In this document: one piece after another, positions 10,826 through 20,829 of the stretch
How the letters are laid out: every line of letters starts with the position of its first letter
Numbering within the stretch: position 1 is the stretch's first letter
Assembly: GCA_007124095.1 (NCBI GenBank)
Contig: SLFU01000061.1
Span: forward strand, 1 to 55,021
From: Gemmatimonadota bacterium
GTDB lineage: Bacteria; Gemmatimonadota; Gemmatimonadetes; Longimicrobiales; Gaopeijiaceae
Length of the DNA stretch: 55,021 bases
Direction of reading: 5' to 3'
The notes under the pieces: generated by a model
Told to the model about the DNA's origin: nothing
The model's database searches: none
What the model saw: the letters and a program-made list of their open reading frames with translations, nothing else
Position numbers and translations under genes: made by a program

Positions 10826-12327
10826 CCCACAGAGAGGAACGAGGAAACCACGTGCGCAGCGCGAAAGCTATCGCGTTTCCCACTCTGATCTCCCTATTGG
10901 TGCTGACTGCCTGCGGCGATCGAGGACTGGACCCCGACAGCGTGGCTCGCGCCGGGGACTTCCGCCTCAGCGTGGAGGAGGTAGCCGAGATGGTGGCGCC
11001 GGTCGGGGAGGTCCCGAACGAGATCGAAGTCGTCGAGGCCGTGACCGACTTCTGGACCGAGTTCGTCCTTCTGGCCTGGGCCGCGAACGGGGAGGGAGAG
11101 CTGGACCGGCTCGACCTCGACACGCTCTTGGAGCAGCAGGAGATGCAGCTCATCATCTCCTCGCTTCGAGAGGAGGTGATCCAGATGGACGCCGAGATCT
11201 CGGACGAGGAGCTCCTCCGGCTCTTCGAGGAGGAGCGGATGGGGGAGCAGGTGCGGGCCCGCCACATCCTCCTCTTCCACCCTGCGGGAGCCACCGATGC
11301 ACAGCGAGATTCGGTCTACGCCCTGGCCGAGGAGCTGCGGGACCGCGCTCGAGCCGGGGAGAGCTTCGCCGCATTGGCCGAGCAATACTCCGGCGACATG
11401 GGCTCGGCTGAGGCGGGTGGGGACCTGGACTATTTCAGTCGAGGCGCCCTCGTGCCCGCTTTCGAAGAGGTCGCCTTCGCCCTGCAGGAGGGTGAAGTGA
11501 GCGATGTGGTGGAGACCGAGTTCGGACTCCACGTCATCCGGCTCGAGGATCGGCGAATCCTGGATTTCGATGAGCTGGAGGGAGGGCTGCGCTCGGAGAT
11601 CCAGCGGACCCGCGTCGCCCAGGCCGAATCGACCTACCTGGCCGATCTCGAGGGACCGGCGAACGTCCAGATCGCGGACGATGCAGAGGAGCTCCTGCGC
11701 GAGATCGCGGGGAACCCCGGCCGCACTCTCGGCCGGAGGGACGCGGCCCGGGCCCTCACGACCTACGAGGGGGGAGGCTTTACCGCGGAGGAGTTTCGCC
11801 AGTTCGTCCTGAACCAGCCGTCTCAGGTTCGGCAGCAGATCGAAATGATTCCCCCCGAACAGGTCGAGGAGCTCCTCCGAACCCTGACCCGCGACGAGCT
11901 CCTCCTCGAGGACGCCAGGAGGCGCGGCATTGCCATCGACCCATCTCGTCTCGAGGAACTCGAGGAGGAGATCCGGGGGGAGTACCTCCGCATCGCCGAG
12001 TTCCTCGACCTCGATTCTATCGAACCGGAGGAAGGCGAGAGCCTCGGCGAAGCGATCGATAGGGAGGTGAAGGAACTGTTGACCCAGTTGGTCCGGGGGG
12101 ATCGCGATCTGGCACCGCTCGGAGGCCTCGCGATCCCGCTCCGGAATCTCTACCCCACCCAGATTTCCGAGGCGGGGCTCGACCGAGCCGTCACCCGGAT
12201 CGCAGAACGCAGGACCGAGGAAGGGGTCGGCGACGTGTTCGGCCCTCCGGACGGGGCTGGGACCACGAGTGAACCCCCACCCACAGTGCCGGACTCGCCG
12301 GGGCGCGAGGAGCCGCCCCTCCCCTGA
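10822..12327 (+). CDS. Lipoprotein parvulin-type peptidyl-prolyl isomerase
   Basis: Lipobox LLVLTACGD; PpiC domain RARHILLFHP...SGDMGSAEAGGDLDYFSRGALVPAFEEVAFALQEGEVSDVVETEFGLHVIRLED; ATGA overlap with mfd. Confidence 0.88.
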   Translation: MTHREERGNHVRSAKAIAFPTLISLLVLTACGDRGLDPDSVARAGDFRLSVEEVAEMVAPVGEVPNEIEVVEAVTDFWTEFVLLAWAANGEGELDRLDLDTLLEQQEMQLIISSLREEVIQMDAEISDEELLRLFEEERMGEQVRARHILLFHPAGATDAQRDSVYALAEELRDRARAGESFAALAEQYSGDMGSAEAGGDLDYFSRGALVPAFEEVAFALQEGEVSDVVETEFGLHVIRLEDRRILDFDELEGGLRSEIQRTRVAQAESTYLADLEGPANVQIADDAEELLREIAGNPGRTLGRRDAARALTTYEGGGFTAEEFRQFVLNQPSQVRQQIEMIPPEQVEELLRTLTRDELLLEDARRRGIAIDPSRLEELEEEIRGEYLRIAEFLDLDSIEPEEGESLGEAIDREVKELLTQLVRGDRDLAPLGGLAIPLRNLYPTQISEAGLDRAVTRIAERRTEEGVGDVFGPPDGAGTTSEPPPTVPDSPGREEPPLP

Positions 12328-12463
12328 GGGGCTCTGTGAGGAAGGGGCCCAGCCGTGCGACCGCACGCGGCGCGCTCGGGCACGCCGCCAGGGTCCCAAA
12401 CCGGGAACCCCGACCTCGTGTCGAGGTTACGAAAGCTGTGGGACTCAACGATGTTTGCGGTCT

Positions 12464-12487
12464 GTCCACCACGCTGTCCACCACGCT
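12464..12487. repeat. 12-bp exact tandem duplication upstream of surA-like gene
   Basis: gtccaccacgct x2, ending 10 bp before the ATG. Confidence 0.85.
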
Positions 12488-12497
12488 GGGGAGCCAT

Positions 12498-13823
12498 ATG
12501 CGGCCTCTGATTCTATTGTCGTTTTTCATGGCCTTCGCGGGCACCTCCGGACTTGTGGCCCAACAGGCGGGCCTCCCTCCCGGGATGGAGGAGGCGAGGG
12601 TGGACGGAGTGGTCGCCGTAGTGGGAGACTCGGCGATCTTTTATTCGGAGATCCAGGAGCACCTCCTCCGCCTCCAGGCCTCCGGTACCCCTCTGCCGCA
12701 GAGCCCCCAGGAGATACAGCAACTCGAGCGGGACGTACTCGACGACCTGGTGGCACAGACGCTGATTCTGCAGGCCGCCCAGAGCGACACCCTCGTCTCC
12801 GTGTCCGACGAGCGGGTCGAGATGACCCTCCAGGACGCCTGGGCGGACCAGGTGCAGCGCTTTGGCTCGGAGGACGGGCTTCGGGAAGCGCTTGAGGGGG
12901 CCGGATTGACTGTTCCCCAGTACCGCACTGAGATGCGGGAGGACATCCGCAAGTCCCTCCTCCTCCAGAACTACGTTCAGCGGGAACGTCAGCAGGGGCG
13001 AGGCGTCCCCGTGGAGGAAGCGGAGATCAGGGAGTTCTACGAACGGGAACGGGCAAGGTTGGGCACGCGGCCCGCGACCCTGACACTCGAGCAGGTGGTC
13101 CTCCTGCCCCAGCCCTCCGACTCGGCTCGGACCGCGGCCCGCGAGGAGGCGGAGCGCATCCTGGAGCTCCTCCGTGAAGGGGAGGATTTCGCGGACCTTG
13201 CGCGTCGGTTCTCGGACGATCCGGGTTCCGCTCAGCAGGGTGGAGAGTTGGGATGGATTCGCCGCGGGACGATGGTTCAGGAGTTCGAGGATGTGGCCTT
13301 TCAGCTCCCTCGAGGCCAGACCAGCGGGGTCGTGGAGACATCCTTCGGTGCACACATCATCCGGGTCGAACGGATCAGGGGACCCGAACGGCTCGTGCAT
13401 CACATTCTCGCCGGTGCGCAGCCGACGAGCGTCGATGCCGAGCGAACGCGCGAACGCGCTCGGGAGATTCGGGACGCGGTGGAGGGTGGCACCCCGATCA
13501 CGGATTTCTCGGACGAGGGGGAGCAGACGGGGATTCCCGATTCCCTGACCCTCGCACAGGATGAGCTGGATCAGCTCCCCAGCGGCTATGCCCAAGCCCT
13601 TCGAACGGCTCAGCTGGGAGCGGTGGTCGGCCCCATCGAGTTCGACACGCCGCAAGGGATGCCTGGGTTTGCGGTCGTGCAGGTGAGGGACATCCGGGAC
13701 GAGGGAGAGTTTACCTACGAAGACCTCCGCCCCCAGATCCGGCGGATCCTCGAGGACGAGCGGTTTGAGGAGCGGCTGGTGGAGCGGCTGAAATCCCGCA
13801 TCTACGTGGACGTGAGGCTATGA
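12498..13823 (+). CDS. surA: SurA-like periplasmic peptidyl-prolyl isomerase/chaperone
   Basis: Signal peptide; VDGVVAVVGDSAIFYSEIQEHL; parvulin domain FSDDPGSAQQGGELGWIRRGTMVQEFEDVAFQLPRGQTSGVVETSFGAHIIRVE; followed by pdxA as in proteobacterial surA-pdxA. Confidence 0.82.
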   Translation: MRPLILLSFFMAFAGTSGLVAQQAGLPPGMEEARVDGVVAVVGDSAIFYSEIQEHLLRLQASGTPLPQSPQEIQQLERDVLDDLVAQTLILQAAQSDTLVSVSDERVEMTLQDAWADQVQRFGSEDGLREALEGAGLTVPQYRTEMREDIRKSLLLQNYVQRERQQGRGVPVEEAEIREFYERERARLGTRPATLTLEQVVLLPQPSDSARTAAREEAERILELLREGEDFADLARRFSDDPGSAQQGGELGWIRRGTMVQEFEDVAFQLPRGQTSGVVETSFGAHIIRVERIRGPERLVHHILAGAQPTSVDAERTRERAREIRDAVEGGTPITDFSDEGEQTGIPDSLTLAQDELDQLPSGYAQALRTAQLGAVVGPIEFDTPQGMPGFAVVQVRDIRDEGEFTYEDLRPQIRRILEDERFEERLVERLKSRIYVDVRL

Positions 13824-13848
13824 CGCCCCCCTTCGGCTCCGCGGTTCC

Positions 13849-14811
13849 CTGAGTCAGCCGGCCGAGTCCGACAGCGTTCGCCTGGCAGTGACGCTGGGAG
13901 ACCCTCGGGGAATCGGCCCCGAAGTGGTCCTCTCTGCCGCCCGCATGCTGAGGGCGGAGCAGCCCGCGGTGGAGTTGATCCTCTTGGGCGCGACCGGAGA
14001 CGTCGAGGCCCTTTCGGAGGCGTTCACCGCCGAAGGAGTAGGGATCTGCGATGGGACCGTCTCCTCCGCCGGCAGGATCTCCCTCCAGGCGATCCAACGT
14101 GGGGTGGATCTGGCGCTGTCGGGCGAGGCCTCGGGCCTCGTGACCGGTCCGATCCACAAGCCCGCCCTCCAGGCCGCCGGTGCCGGATCCCCCGGCCACA
14201 CCGAGCTCCTGCGGGAACTCACCGGAGCCCACCGGGTCGGGATGCTCATGGCGGCGGAGTCGACCCGCCTCGGCCCTCCCCTGCGGATTCTCCTCGCGAC
14301 CACACACCTCGCGCTGCGCGACGTGCCCTCGGCGCTCACCGAGGATTTGCTGGAGGACCAGATCCTCCTGCTCAGGGATAGCCTGCGGGACCTCTGGGGC
14401 ATCCCCCGGCCGCGGATCGCCCTCTGCGCCCTGAACCCACACGCTTCAGACGGAGGCCTCTTCGGAGACGAGGAGGCCCGCGTCATGACCCCGGCGGTGG
14501 AACGCCTCCGAGACCGAGGGGTGGAGGTGACGCTGCCCCTTTCTGCCGACACGGTCTTCCTCCAGGCCATCGAGAAGTCGGTGGATGCCGTGGTGGTCCC
14601 CTACCACGATGTGGGGATGGCGGTATTCAAGACGCTCGCCTTCGGCCGGGGCGTCAACGTGACCCTCGGCCTCCCCTTCATCCGGACCTCACCGGACCAT
14701 GGGACCGCCTTCGACCTGGTGGGAACGGGGCTCGCCGATCCGACATCGACCCTCGAGGCACTCCGACTGGCCGCAAGACTCGCCCTTCACAGAAAGAGTT
14801 CGCCGCTTTGA
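13849..14811 (+). CDS. pdxA: 4-hydroxythreonine-4-phosphate dehydrogenase PdxA (start CTG 13849 or GTG 13888)
   Basis: VTLGDPRGIGPEVVLSAARML, SGLVTGPIHKPALQAAG, GHTELLRELTG, VVVPYHDVGMAVFKTLAFGRGVNVTLGLPFIRTSPDHGTAFDLVGTG. Confidence 0.95.
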   Translation: MSQPAESDSVRLAVTLGDPRGIGPEVVLSAARMLRAEQPAVELILLGATGDVEALSEAFTAEGVGICDGTVSSAGRISLQAIQRGVDLALSGEASGLVTGPIHKPALQAAGAGSPGHTELLRELTGAHRVGMLMAAESTRLGPPLRILLATTHLALRDVPSALTEDLLEDQILLLRDSLRDLWGIPRPRIALCALNPHASDGGLFGDEEARVMTPAVERLRDRGVEVTLPLSADTVFLQAIEKSVDAVVVPYHDVGMAVFKTLAFGRGVNVTLGLPFIRTSPDHGTAFDLVGTGLADPTSTLEALRLAARLALHRKSSPL

Positions 14812-14893
14812 CACCTGGGGCCCGCCGGAAATACTTTTTTCCCCGTCGGGTCCTCGATCCTCTCGACTCCTTCCCCCGGCATCCGGCTCGCCC

Positions 14894-15580
14894 GTGATCA
14901 AGCTCACGAAGGTAACCAAGGAATACCCCCCCCGCGGGCGAGCTCTCTCCGACGTTTCCTTTCACATCCGCAAAGGAGAATTCGCCTTCCTCACCGGACA
15001 TTCGGGGTCCGGAAAGTCCACGACCCTCCGATTGATCCACATGGCGGAGCGGCCAAGCTCGGGAGAGGTGCGGGTCCTGGGGTTCTCTTCGGAACTCGCC
15101 ACGGGGCGGGACATCTGGAAGCTCAGACGGAGAGTGGGATTCGTCTTCCAGGACTTCCGTCTGCTTCCGGGGCGGACCGCACTCGAGAACGTAGCCTTCG
15201 CGCTGGAGGTGACGGGTAGTCCCCGTAGAGAGCGGATTCCCCGAGCCAACCACTTGCTGGAGGAGGTCGGGCTTTCCACGAAGTCGGAAATGAGTGTGGA
15301 CGTGCTCTCCGGGGGAGAGAGACAAAGGGTGGCGATTGCTCGTGCACTCGTCAATGAACCCCTCGTCCTCCTTGCCGATGAACCCACAGGCAACCTGGAT
15401 GAGCGGGCGGCAAGGGGTGTCATGGAGCTTTTCCTGGAACTGAACGCTCGCGGAACTTCGCTTCTCATGGCCACCCACGAGTTGACGCTCGTCCGTAGCC
15501 AGCCCGACGCAAGGGTGCTCGAGCTGGACGAAGGCCGACTCGTCTACGACTCCGAGTTGGTGCGGGAGGAGAGCGCCTGA
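14894..15580 (+). CDS. ftsE: Cell-division ATP-binding protein FtsE; GTG start
   Basis: Walker A GHSGSGKSTTLRLIH, signature VLSGGERQRVAIARALVNEPLVLLADEPTGNLD; directly precedes ftsX. Confidence 0.92.
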   Translation: MIKLTKVTKEYPPRGRALSDVSFHIRKGEFAFLTGHSGSGKSTTLRLIHMAERPSSGEVRVLGFSSELATGRDIWKLRRRVGFVFQDFRLLPGRTALENVAFALEVTGSPRRERIPRANHLLEEVGLSTKSEMSVDVLSGGERQRVAIARALVNEPLVLLADEPTGNLDERAARGVMELFLELNARGTSLLMATHELTLVRSQPDARVLELDEGRLVYDSELVREESA

Positions 15581-16434
15581 TGCACGCGCTTCGGGAAGCC
15601 CTCGCCGCGATTCGGCGGGCTCCGTTTCTGACCGTTCTTTCTGCGGGGATGGTCGCCCTGGCCCTCTTCGTGGTTGGGCTGTTCACGGTGGTTACCTACA
15701 ATCTCCACCAGGCCCTGACGCGGGTGGAGGAACGGGTCGAGGTGGTCGCCTACGTCCGGGACGATGTCCGTCCGGAGGAACTCGCTGCGCTCGAGGCCGA
15801 GCTGGTGGGGATGGAGGAGGTGCGGGCCGTCCACTTCGTCTCCAGGGAGGATGCCCTCCTCGCCGCGCGTGAAGACCTCTCGGAGTTCGAGGATCTCTTC
15901 ACCGGGCTCGACGAAAACCCGCTGCCCGCATCGTTCGAGGTGGAGCTCCATCCCGGCTTCCGAAGCCCGGAATCCGTGGCCCGAGTGGCGGAAGTCGCAT
16001 CGATTTACCCGTTCGTGGAAGCCGTCGCATACGGGCGGGACTGGGTGGACCGCCTCCACCTTCTGCGCCAGATTGGAGCGATCGGGACGACGGTCCTGGG
16101 GGTGGCGTTCGGGGTCGTTGCGGCCCTGATCATCGCCACTGCGGTCCGCATTGCGATCTTTGCCCGGCGGGACGAAATCTACATCATGCGTCTGGTGGGG
16201 GCGACGAATGGTTTTATCCGGCGGCCCTTCCTCCTCGAGGGGTTCCTCACCGGGCTCGCGGGGGGGTTGCTTGCGACCGGGCTCACGTACGCGGCCTACT
16301 TCGCCGTCTACCGCTTGGTCTTCCCGATCGAGTGGATCCCGATCGAGTGGGCCCTGGGGGGCGTGATGACCGGTGGGCTCTTCGGCATCCTCGCGAGCGC
16401 CATCGCCGTCCGTCGTTATCTGCAGGAGGTCTGA
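15580..16434 (+). CDS. ftsX: Cell-division permease FtsX
   Basis: 284 aa, four predicted TM segments, RVEERVEVVAYVRDDVRPEELAALEAEL; start overlaps ftsE stop. Confidence 0.92.
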   Translation: MHALREALAAIRRAPFLTVLSAGMVALALFVVGLFTVVTYNLHQALTRVEERVEVVAYVRDDVRPEELAALEAELVGMEEVRAVHFVSREDALLAAREDLSEFEDLFTGLDENPLPASFEVELHPGFRSPESVARVAEVASIYPFVEAVAYGRDWVDRLHLLRQIGAIGTTVLGVAFGVVAALIIATAVRIAIFARRDEIYIMRLVGATNGFIRRPFLLEGFLTGLAGGLLATGLTYAAYFAVYRLVFPIEWIPIEWALGGVMTGGLFGILASAIAVRRYLQEV

Positions 16435-16435
16435 G

Positions 16436-17743
16436 ATGCATGAAACGGATGGTGGTCTCAACGCATCCGGGCGGCCGAGGCCCGCACCCCGCGCTCAACC
16501 GTGGCCCTCGACCCGGAGGTGGATCGGCTCGACGAGCGGCCTCATCCTCTTCCTTCTCATTTCGCCCTCATCCGCCACTGCCCAGGAAGGGCCCGATCTC
16601 CGCCGCGAGATCCAGGAGAGCCAACTTCGCCTCGAGCAGGTCCGGCAAGAGCGCGCACAGCTTCGGCGGGAGATGGACGGCATTCGCTCCAGGGTCCAGA
16701 ATGTCTCGGGCGAGCTTCGCAACATTGAACGCCAGCTCAGCGCCTCACACTCGGTGCTGGCCGAGATCGACTTTCAGGTCGCGGCTACCAGCGAACAGGT
16801 TCAGCTCACCACTGGTAGCCTCCTTCGCACCAGGGACGAGCTTCGGGAGCGCCAGGCGGTGTTGAATCGGAGACTCAGGAGCATCTACAAGCGCGGGCCC
16901 CTCCACACCACGGAGGTACTTCTGGGTGCGGAATCGTTCTCGGATCTCTTGAATCGCTACCGTTACCTTCAACTGATCGCGACCTACGACCGAGCCCTTT
17001 TCCAGAACATCCGGCAGCTGGAGCAGGAGCTTGCGCAGCAGAATCGGGAGCTTCAGGAGAGCCTGAGCGAGCTCGGGCGCCTGCGGGAAAGTCAGCTGGG
17101 GGAAGTGGCGGAGCTCCGCGGGGTGGAGGAGGAACACCAGCGAACCCTCGAGCAGTTCCAAGGCCGGGAGCGGGAGACCTTCGGCCGTATCGACGAGCTG
17201 GAAGCGGACGAACAGAGGCTTGCCGGGGTGGTCACTGATCTGGAGCAACGGCGCCTGGAAGACGAGCGCCGCCGCGCGGTGGAGGGAAGGGCCGCGCCCC
17301 CCCCCAACACCCTTTCAGTGGCAGACCTCGGTTCGTTGAATTGGCCGGTAGAGGGAGATCTGGCTTACGGTTTCGGACTGGAGGAGAGACCCAGCGGAAC
17401 CTTCCTGCGATGGAGCGGGGTCGGAATCCGTGCCCCGGTCGGAACTCCGGTCCGTGCCGTTCGGGCGGGGGCCGCCGTGCTGGCCGGCTCCTTCGAAGGC
17501 TACGGCCCTTCCGTGATCCTGAGCCACGGCCACGGCTACTACACTCTCTATCTCTACCTGGACGAGGTCGGGGTCGTCGAGGGCCGAACGGTGGAATCCG
17601 GCCAGGTCGTCGGTACCGTGGGGGGAGCCTCCACCCCCGAAGGCCCCCGGGTCGAGTTCCAGGTGCGGGCTCCCGTGGACGGAAGCGCTCCGCAAGCGGT
17701 GGACCCCCTTCGCTGGCTCCGACCCCAGCCGGGCACACGGTGA
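16436..17743 (+). CDS. envC: EnvC-like murein hydrolase activator (coiled coil + M23 domain)
   Basis: Long coiled-coil followed by LNWPVEGDLAYGFG...GTPVRAVRAGAAVLAGSFEGYGPSVILSHGHGYYTLYLYL; downstream of ftsEX. Confidence 0.88.
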   Translation: MHETDGGLNASGRPRPAPRAQPWPSTRRWIGSTSGLILFLLISPSSATAQEGPDLRREIQESQLRLEQVRQERAQLRREMDGIRSRVQNVSGELRNIERQLSASHSVLAEIDFQVAATSEQVQLTTGSLLRTRDELRERQAVLNRRLRSIYKRGPLHTTEVLLGAESFSDLLNRYRYLQLIATYDRALFQNIRQLEQELAQQNRELQESLSELGRLRESQLGEVAELRGVEEEHQRTLEQFQGRERETFGRIDELEADEQRLAGVVTDLEQRRLEDERRRAVEGRAAPPPNTLSVADLGSLNWPVEGDLAYGFGLEERPSGTFLRWSGVGIRAPVGTPVRAVRAGAAVLAGSFEGYGPSVILSHGHGYYTLYLYLDEVGVVEGRTVESGQVVGTVGGASTPEGPRVEFQVRAPVDGSAPQAVDPLRWLRPQPGTR

Positions 17744-18912
17744 GCTTGCACCCCCTGGAAGGCCAGGACGGCGCCAGGAAGGCCGTCGCGCGCTCCTTGC
17801 ACTCGGGTCGCCTGCCGCCCGTACTTCTTCTCCATGGGCCGCGAGGCGTCGGCAAGCAGCGCTTTGCCCTCTGGATCGGCCAGCTCCTCCTGTGCGAGGC
17901 ACCCACCGCAGAAGGACCCTGCGATGCGTGCCGTGGGTGCCGCCTGTCTCTCCGGATCGAGCATCCGAACCTCCTCTGGTACTTGCCGGTCACCAAGCCC
18001 CCATCCCGGGGGTCGAGGGCTCGGGACCGGGAAGCGCTCGAGGAGGCCCGAATGGACCTTCTGGCCCGAATCCGGGCGGAGCCCCTGCGTGCCTCCCATG
18101 CCGAGGAGCCTCGCGGCCTCCACCTCGCCACGATCCGCAATCTCCTCCACGAGGCGGGCCGGAGCCCGGCGATGGGTCGGCGGCGACTCTTTCTCATCGC
18201 CGACGCCGAAGAGCTGGTGTCCCAGGAATCCAGCCCCGAAGCGGCCAATGCGCTCCTCAAGGTCCTGGAGGAGCCCTCCCCTGAGACCTGGTTCGTCCTG
18301 ACAGCGTCGGAGCCGGGCCGACTCCTCCCGACCGTGCGCTCCCGGGCGATGAATCTTCATCTCCCTCCCCTCCCCTTGGAAGGAGTCAGGGACTTTCTCT
18401 CCCGCACGGTCACCGCCTCGGAGGAGGAAATCGACAGAGCCGCGAAGCTCTCGGGAGGATCCATCGGCCGGGCCCTGGGGTTTCTGCCCGACGGGTCGGA
18501 GGACGGACCGCTCGAGGTCACCCGTAGACGCGCCTTCCGGCTCCTCCGAGCCGCCCTCGAGCCGCACGCCACCCGGCGCTTCGCCGAAGCCCTCTCCTTT
18601 GCCCCATCCGGAGCGCGAGGCCTCCACGAGGTCTTGACCTCGCTGGAGACGTGGCTGAGGGACGTGGCAGCGGTCGCCGCAGACCAGGACGACCGGGTCA
18701 TGAACCACGATGCCCTCGAGTGGATCCGCACGGAGGTGGACCGGAAATCGATCCATCCCCTGAACGCCGCCCGTGCGTTCGCCCCGGTGGAGGAGGCCCG
18801 CGGCCAGGCCGCCGGAAACGTCAATCCGCAGCTGCTCATGAGCCGACTTCTCCTGGCCCTGCATCGAGAATTGCTCCCCATCCCCCAACCCGAACGAACC
18901 AAGACGCCATGA
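17740..18912 (+). CDS. holB: DNA polymerase III delta' subunit-like AAA+ protein; GTG start
   Basis: [25 protein letters not shown]...[57 protein letters not shown]. Confidence 0.85.
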   Translation: MSLHPLEGQDGARKAVARSLHSGRLPPVLLLHGPRGVGKQRFALWIGQLLLCEAPTAEGPCDACRGCRLSLRIEHPNLLWYLPVTKPPSRGSRARDREALEEARMDLLARIRAEPLRASHAEEPRGLHLATIRNLLHEAGRSPAMGRRRLFLIADAEELVSQESSPEAANALLKVLEEPSPETWFVLTASEPGRLLPTVRSRAMNLHLPPLPLEGVRDFLSRTVTASEEEIDRAAKLSGGSIGRALGFLPDGSEDGPLEVTRRRAFRLLRAALEPHATRRFAEALSFAPSGARGLHEVLTSLETWLRDVAAVAADQDDRVMNHDALEWIRTEVDRKSIHPLNAARAFAPVEEARGQAAGNVNPQLLMSRLLLALHRELLPIPQPERTKTP

Positions 18913-19412
18913 ACTCAGAGACGCCCCGTGAAAAACATCTGACCCATCTGGATGAGGAGGGTCGACCCCGCATGGTGGATGTGTCGGGGAAGCCGATCAC
19001 CGCCCGCTGGGCCGTGGCCGAGGGCTGGATACGGATGGCCGATGGGACACTGAGCCAGCTTCTCGAAGGGGGACCGAAGGGCGAGCCCGTCCGGGTAGCG
19101 GAGTTGGCGGGGATCCAGGCCGCGAAGCGAACCGCGGACCTTATCCCCCTCTGCCACCTTCTCTCCGCGGTGTCTGTGGGGGTGGAGACGACCCCCGATC
19201 GAGGGCTGCCGGGACTCCGGGTACGGGCGGTCGCCCGCGTCCAGGGGTCCACGGGAGTCGAGATGGAAGCGTTGACTGCGGCCTCCGTGGCCCTCCTGAC
19301 CCTCTACGACATGGGGAAGGCACTCGACCGCGGAATGGAGATCGGGGGGATCCGGCTCCTGGAAAAGGCCGGAGGCCGCACCGGGCTCTGGAGGATCGAG
19401 GACGACGCCTGA
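18909..19412 (+). CDS. moaC: Cyclic pyranopterin monophosphate synthase MoaC
   Basis: [69 protein letters not shown]. Confidence 0.96.
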   Translation: MNSETPREKHLTHLDEEGRPRMVDVSGKPITARWAVAEGWIRMADGTLSQLLEGGPKGEPVRVAELAGIQAAKRTADLIPLCHLLSAVSVGVETTPDRGLPGLRVRAVARVQGSTGVEMEALTAASVALLTLYDMGKALDRGMEIGGIRLLEKAGGRTGLWRIEDDA

Positions 19413-19422
19413 CCCGGGACAA

Positions 19423-20829
19423 TCAGGGGATTCGGAGCTCCTCCCCGACCCGGATCACTGCGTCCGTCCGCCTTCCGTTGACCTGGGCAAGCGACTCCGC
19501 ACGGACCCCATAGTGGCGAGCGATGGCCCAGAGGCTCTCCCCCGCGGACACCACGTGCAACTCCTCTCCGCCGTCGCCACCCTGTGCGACCCGGCCCCCC
19601 TCGGCGGTTTCGGACGCGGCGACCTCCGTGACCCCTTCCGAACCGGCCGGGGCGACCGGCACGATAACGGTCATCCCGATCTGAAGGCGGTGGGGGTCGA
19701 CATCGCGGTTGGTCCCGGTGAGATCGGAAAGCGAGACTCCGTACCGGCGCGCGATGTGCGAGAACGTCTCCCCACTCGCCACCACGTGCTCGACCAGGGT
19801 GAGGCGATCACCAGGCGGAATCATTGCGTACTCCTCGACGAACCGCTCACCCGTGCCCAGAGGGACCCGGACCGTTCGCTCTTCCCCGACCGGGGTGAAC
19901 CCCCGGAGAAAGTGTGGGTTCAGACTCACGATCTCCGCCTCGTCCACCCCCGAAGCCCGGGCCACCACGTCCAGCGATGTGGCATCGGGCACGGTGACCT
20001 CGTCGAAGGCGACGGGCGATGGGGCTCCCGGGTCGAATCCATAGGCGCCAGGATTGCTCGCGAGCGCCGCGGCCGCGAAGAACCGGGGAACAAACTCCCT
20101 CGTCTCGGCGGGCAGGTACGGTCGAATGTGCAGGAACTGTTCGTCCCCGGAAAGGGCTTCCTCCCCTCCCCGCTCGGCGAGAATCCTGCCCACGCGACCC
20201 GGACCCGCATTGTAGGCGGCGAGGGCGAGGAACCACGAGTCAAACCGCGCGTGGAGCTCTTCCAGATAGTCGAGCGCCGCGAAGGTCGATGCAATCGGGT
20301 CCCTCCGGTCGTCCACCACCGCCCCGACCGACAAACCCAGATCCCGGGCCGTGGGGCCCATGATCTGCCACATCCCTGTGGCTCCGGCCCGACTCACGGC
20401 GCTCGGCAGGTACCCGCTCTCGACGATGGGAAGGTATCGGAGGCTGATCGGCAGCTCCCGGACTTCGAGCTCGCCGTCCACCAGTGTATCGTACTGACCC
20501 ATCCGCTGGAGGTACCGTTCGAAATGCCCGCGCTGACGTTCCGTCCAGAAATGCACCCAGAAGTAGACACTCTCCTGGAACTGCAGGTCGAGGGAGGCCG
20601 GGGAGTGGAGGATGGCGTCGATGCCTTCGATCTTCACCGGAACGGGAGCCACGGCCCGGGCCGCGTTCAACCCGCCCGGGCGATCCATCGAGAGCCCTGG
20701 AGTGCCCTGCGAGCGGTCACCCGGGGGGGGCGGGGGGGGTGCCTCGGGGACCCCAACCGTCCGACAGGCGCCGAGCGTCAAGGTTACCGCCAATGCGGTA
20801 AGAGCAGCGGTCCGATTCGGTCCCCTCAC
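19423..20829 (-). CDS. MltD-like lytic transglycosylase with LysM repeats; GTG start
   Basis: SLT motif LPIVESGYLPSAVSRAGATGMWQIMGPTARDLGL, AALAAYNAGPGRV; LysM repeats VASGETFSHIARRYGVSLSDLTGTN and VSAGESLWAIARHYGVRAESLAQVN. Confidence 0.92.
   Translation of the reverse strand: MRGPNRTAALTALAVTLTLGACRTVGVPEAPPPPPPGDRSQGTPGLSMDRPGGLNAARAVAPVPVKIEGIDAILHSPASLDLQFQESVYFWVHFWTERQRGHFERYLQRMGQYDTLVDGELEVRELPISLRYLPIVESGYLPSAVSRAGATGMWQIMGPTARDLGLSVGAVVDDRRDPIASTFAALDYLEELHARFDSWFLALAAYNAGPGRVGRILAERGGEEALSGDEQFLHIRPYLPAETREFVPRFFAAAALASNPGAYGFDPGAPSPVAFDEVTVPDATSLDVVARASGVDEAEIVSLNPHFLRGFTPVGEERTVRVPLGTGERFVEEYAMIPPGDRLTLVEHVVASGETFSHIARRYGVSLSDLTGTNRDVDPHRLQIGMTVIVPVAPAGSEGVTEVAASETAEGGRVAQGGDGGEELHVVSAGESLWAIARHYGVRAESLAQVNGRRTDAVIRVGEELRIP

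Noticed and set aside
10894-12399. 501-aa minus-strand ORF, same length as the PPIase on the other strand
   Set aside because: Mirror-frame shadow of the PpiC gene; no domain.
15580-17743. ftsE-ftsX-envC cluster as a novel system
   Set aside because: Matches the established FtsEX-EnvC amidase-activation module; conserved and described.
20717-20741. G8-C-G8 tract as a phase-variable switch
   Set aside because: Encodes a poly-proline linker (PPPPPP) after the lipoprotein signal of the transglycosylase; easily explained by codon usage in a disordered linker.
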